A stretch of 6,707 bases of DNA from an uncultured Treponema sp. (GTDB taxonomy: Bacteria > Spirochaetota > Spirochaetia > Treponematales > Treponemataceae). The stretch spans positions 1 to 6,707 of the forward strand of contig CAJPOH010000051.1 of assembly GCA_905372205.1 (NCBI GenBank). The letters run 5' to 3'. The translations under genes and the position numbers were made by a program. The notes under the pieces are model-generated. The model saw nothing but the letters and a program-made list of their open reading frames with translations. It was not told the origin of the DNA and searched no databases. Shown piece after piece: positions 6,407-6,707 of this stretch. Each line of letters begins with the position of its first letter. The first letter of the stretch is position 1.

Positions 6407-6617
6407 TCAAGATACATCAAAATAATTCTCTTTAATTTCAATCAAGATATTTTTACACAAAAGAGCGACTTTTTCAATAGGATTTTTCTTAAAGGTGGCA
6501 ACAAATTTCCTCTCCTCGCAGGGGCTAAAAACCCATGGTGCTCCGCTAGCGGTACACCTAGTAGCTGTCGCTGGCGATAGCCTAGCTTTAATTCATGCGT
6601 TTTCGGGGCTTCCGCAT
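6407..6617 (-). repeat. Putative dispersed repeat block: G+C-rich, palindromic, with a start-less open frame
   Basis: Upstream of nfnA the base composition rises sharply (about 6505-6615) against A+T-rich surroundings. The core holds the perfect palindrome CCGCTAGCGG (6543-6552), nested in a longer imperfect inverted repeat, GGTG...CACC (6537-6558, 9 of 11 pairs). A hairpin-like GCTGTCGC-TG-GCGATAGC follows (6563-6580), and ATGCG (6595-6599) pairs with CGCAT (6613-6617). On the - strand one frame stays open for 61 codons (6592-6410, TGA at 6407-6409) without any ATG. It includes ATFKKNPIEKVALLCKN and ends just before the nfnA ribosome binding site. A second - frame is also open, with an ATG (6702-6442). 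I have an uncertain memory of similar peptides among treponemal hypothetical proteins, which would suit an interspersed repeat rather than a gene. Only one copy is visible here. Confidence 0.35.
6450..6477 (-). promoter_or_regulatory. Possible sigma-70-type promoter of the nfn operon
   Basis: On the - strand TTGAAA (6477-6472) is followed after 16 bases by TAAAAA (6455-6450), about 60 bases before the nfnA start. The -35 box matches five of six consensus bases and the -10 box four of six. The surroundings are A+T-rich, so chance matches are likely. It also lies inside the putative repeat block. Confidence 0.25.
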
Positions 6618-6707
6618 TATAAATATTGTTAAAAAGAGTTCTATTCATAAGGATAATAAGATATTGAAGTAAAAGAAGTTTTTGACCATCCATGCAAAAC
6701 ACGCATG
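6618..6707. other. A+T-rich window edge without a supportable gene
   Basis: With the block above, this makes about 300 bases upstream of nfnA without a convincing gene. On the - strand a short frame is open from the window edge to a TAG at 6641-6643 (MRVLHGWSKTSFTS...YPYE). It could be the last codons of a gene lying to the right. It is too short to judge, and another - frame through the same bases is also open, so I do not call it. Confidence 0.25.

Noticed and set aside
6520..6620. tRNA or other known structured RNA gene in the G+C-rich block
   Set aside because: I cannot fit a cloverleaf or any RNA family I know. The inverted repeats are short and imperfect, so I list it only as a possible repeat.

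Overview
The window is A+T-rich bacterial DNA that fits an anaerobic, host-associated spirochaete, most likely Treponema or a close relative. This assignment is inferred from the style of the lipoproteins, in particular a large surface lipoprotein ending in a formylglycine-generating-enzyme (FGE/SUMF1) fold. The Nfn-type oxidoreductase pair fits an anaerobe and also occurs in clostridia, so the genus is not proven.

Layout. Two genes on the + strand occupy the left half: the nearly complete 3' part of a lipoprotein with a phosphodiester glycosidase (NAGPA) domain (1-872), then a 770-residue lipoprotein with about five tandem beta-type repeats and a C-terminal FGE-like domain (963-3275). A hairpin followed by a T-run closes this block. 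Three genes on the - strand converge on it from the right. In transcription order these are the small NfnA/SudB-type flavoprotein (6388-5552), the large NfnB/SudA/GltA-type subunit (5542-4043) and, beyond a strong intrinsic terminator, a GNAT acetyltransferase (3961-3479). The last 300 bases hold no convincing gene. They contain a G+C-richer, palindrome-containing block (about 6407-6617) that may be a dispersed repeat.

How the genes work together. The two flavoproteins form a two-gene operon with a 9-base gap and a textbook ribosome binding site. Together they carry every cofactor-binding motif of the electron-bifurcating NADH-dependent ferredoxin:NADP+ oxidoreductase, including its unusual Asp and Glu cluster ligands. 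That is a better reading than glutamate synthase, because no large GltB subunit is present here. The two + strand lipoproteins are predicted to be anchored at the cell surface or in the periplasm. One looks like a carbohydrate-phosphodiester enzyme. The other looks like a binding or display protein, because its FGE domain lacks the catalytic cysteines. The acetyltransferase resembles spermine/spermidine N-acetyltransferases.

I found no clear new multi-gene system. The items most worth checking are the lipoprotein with a non-catalytic FGE domain and internal repeats, and the G+C-rich block upstream of the nfn operon.
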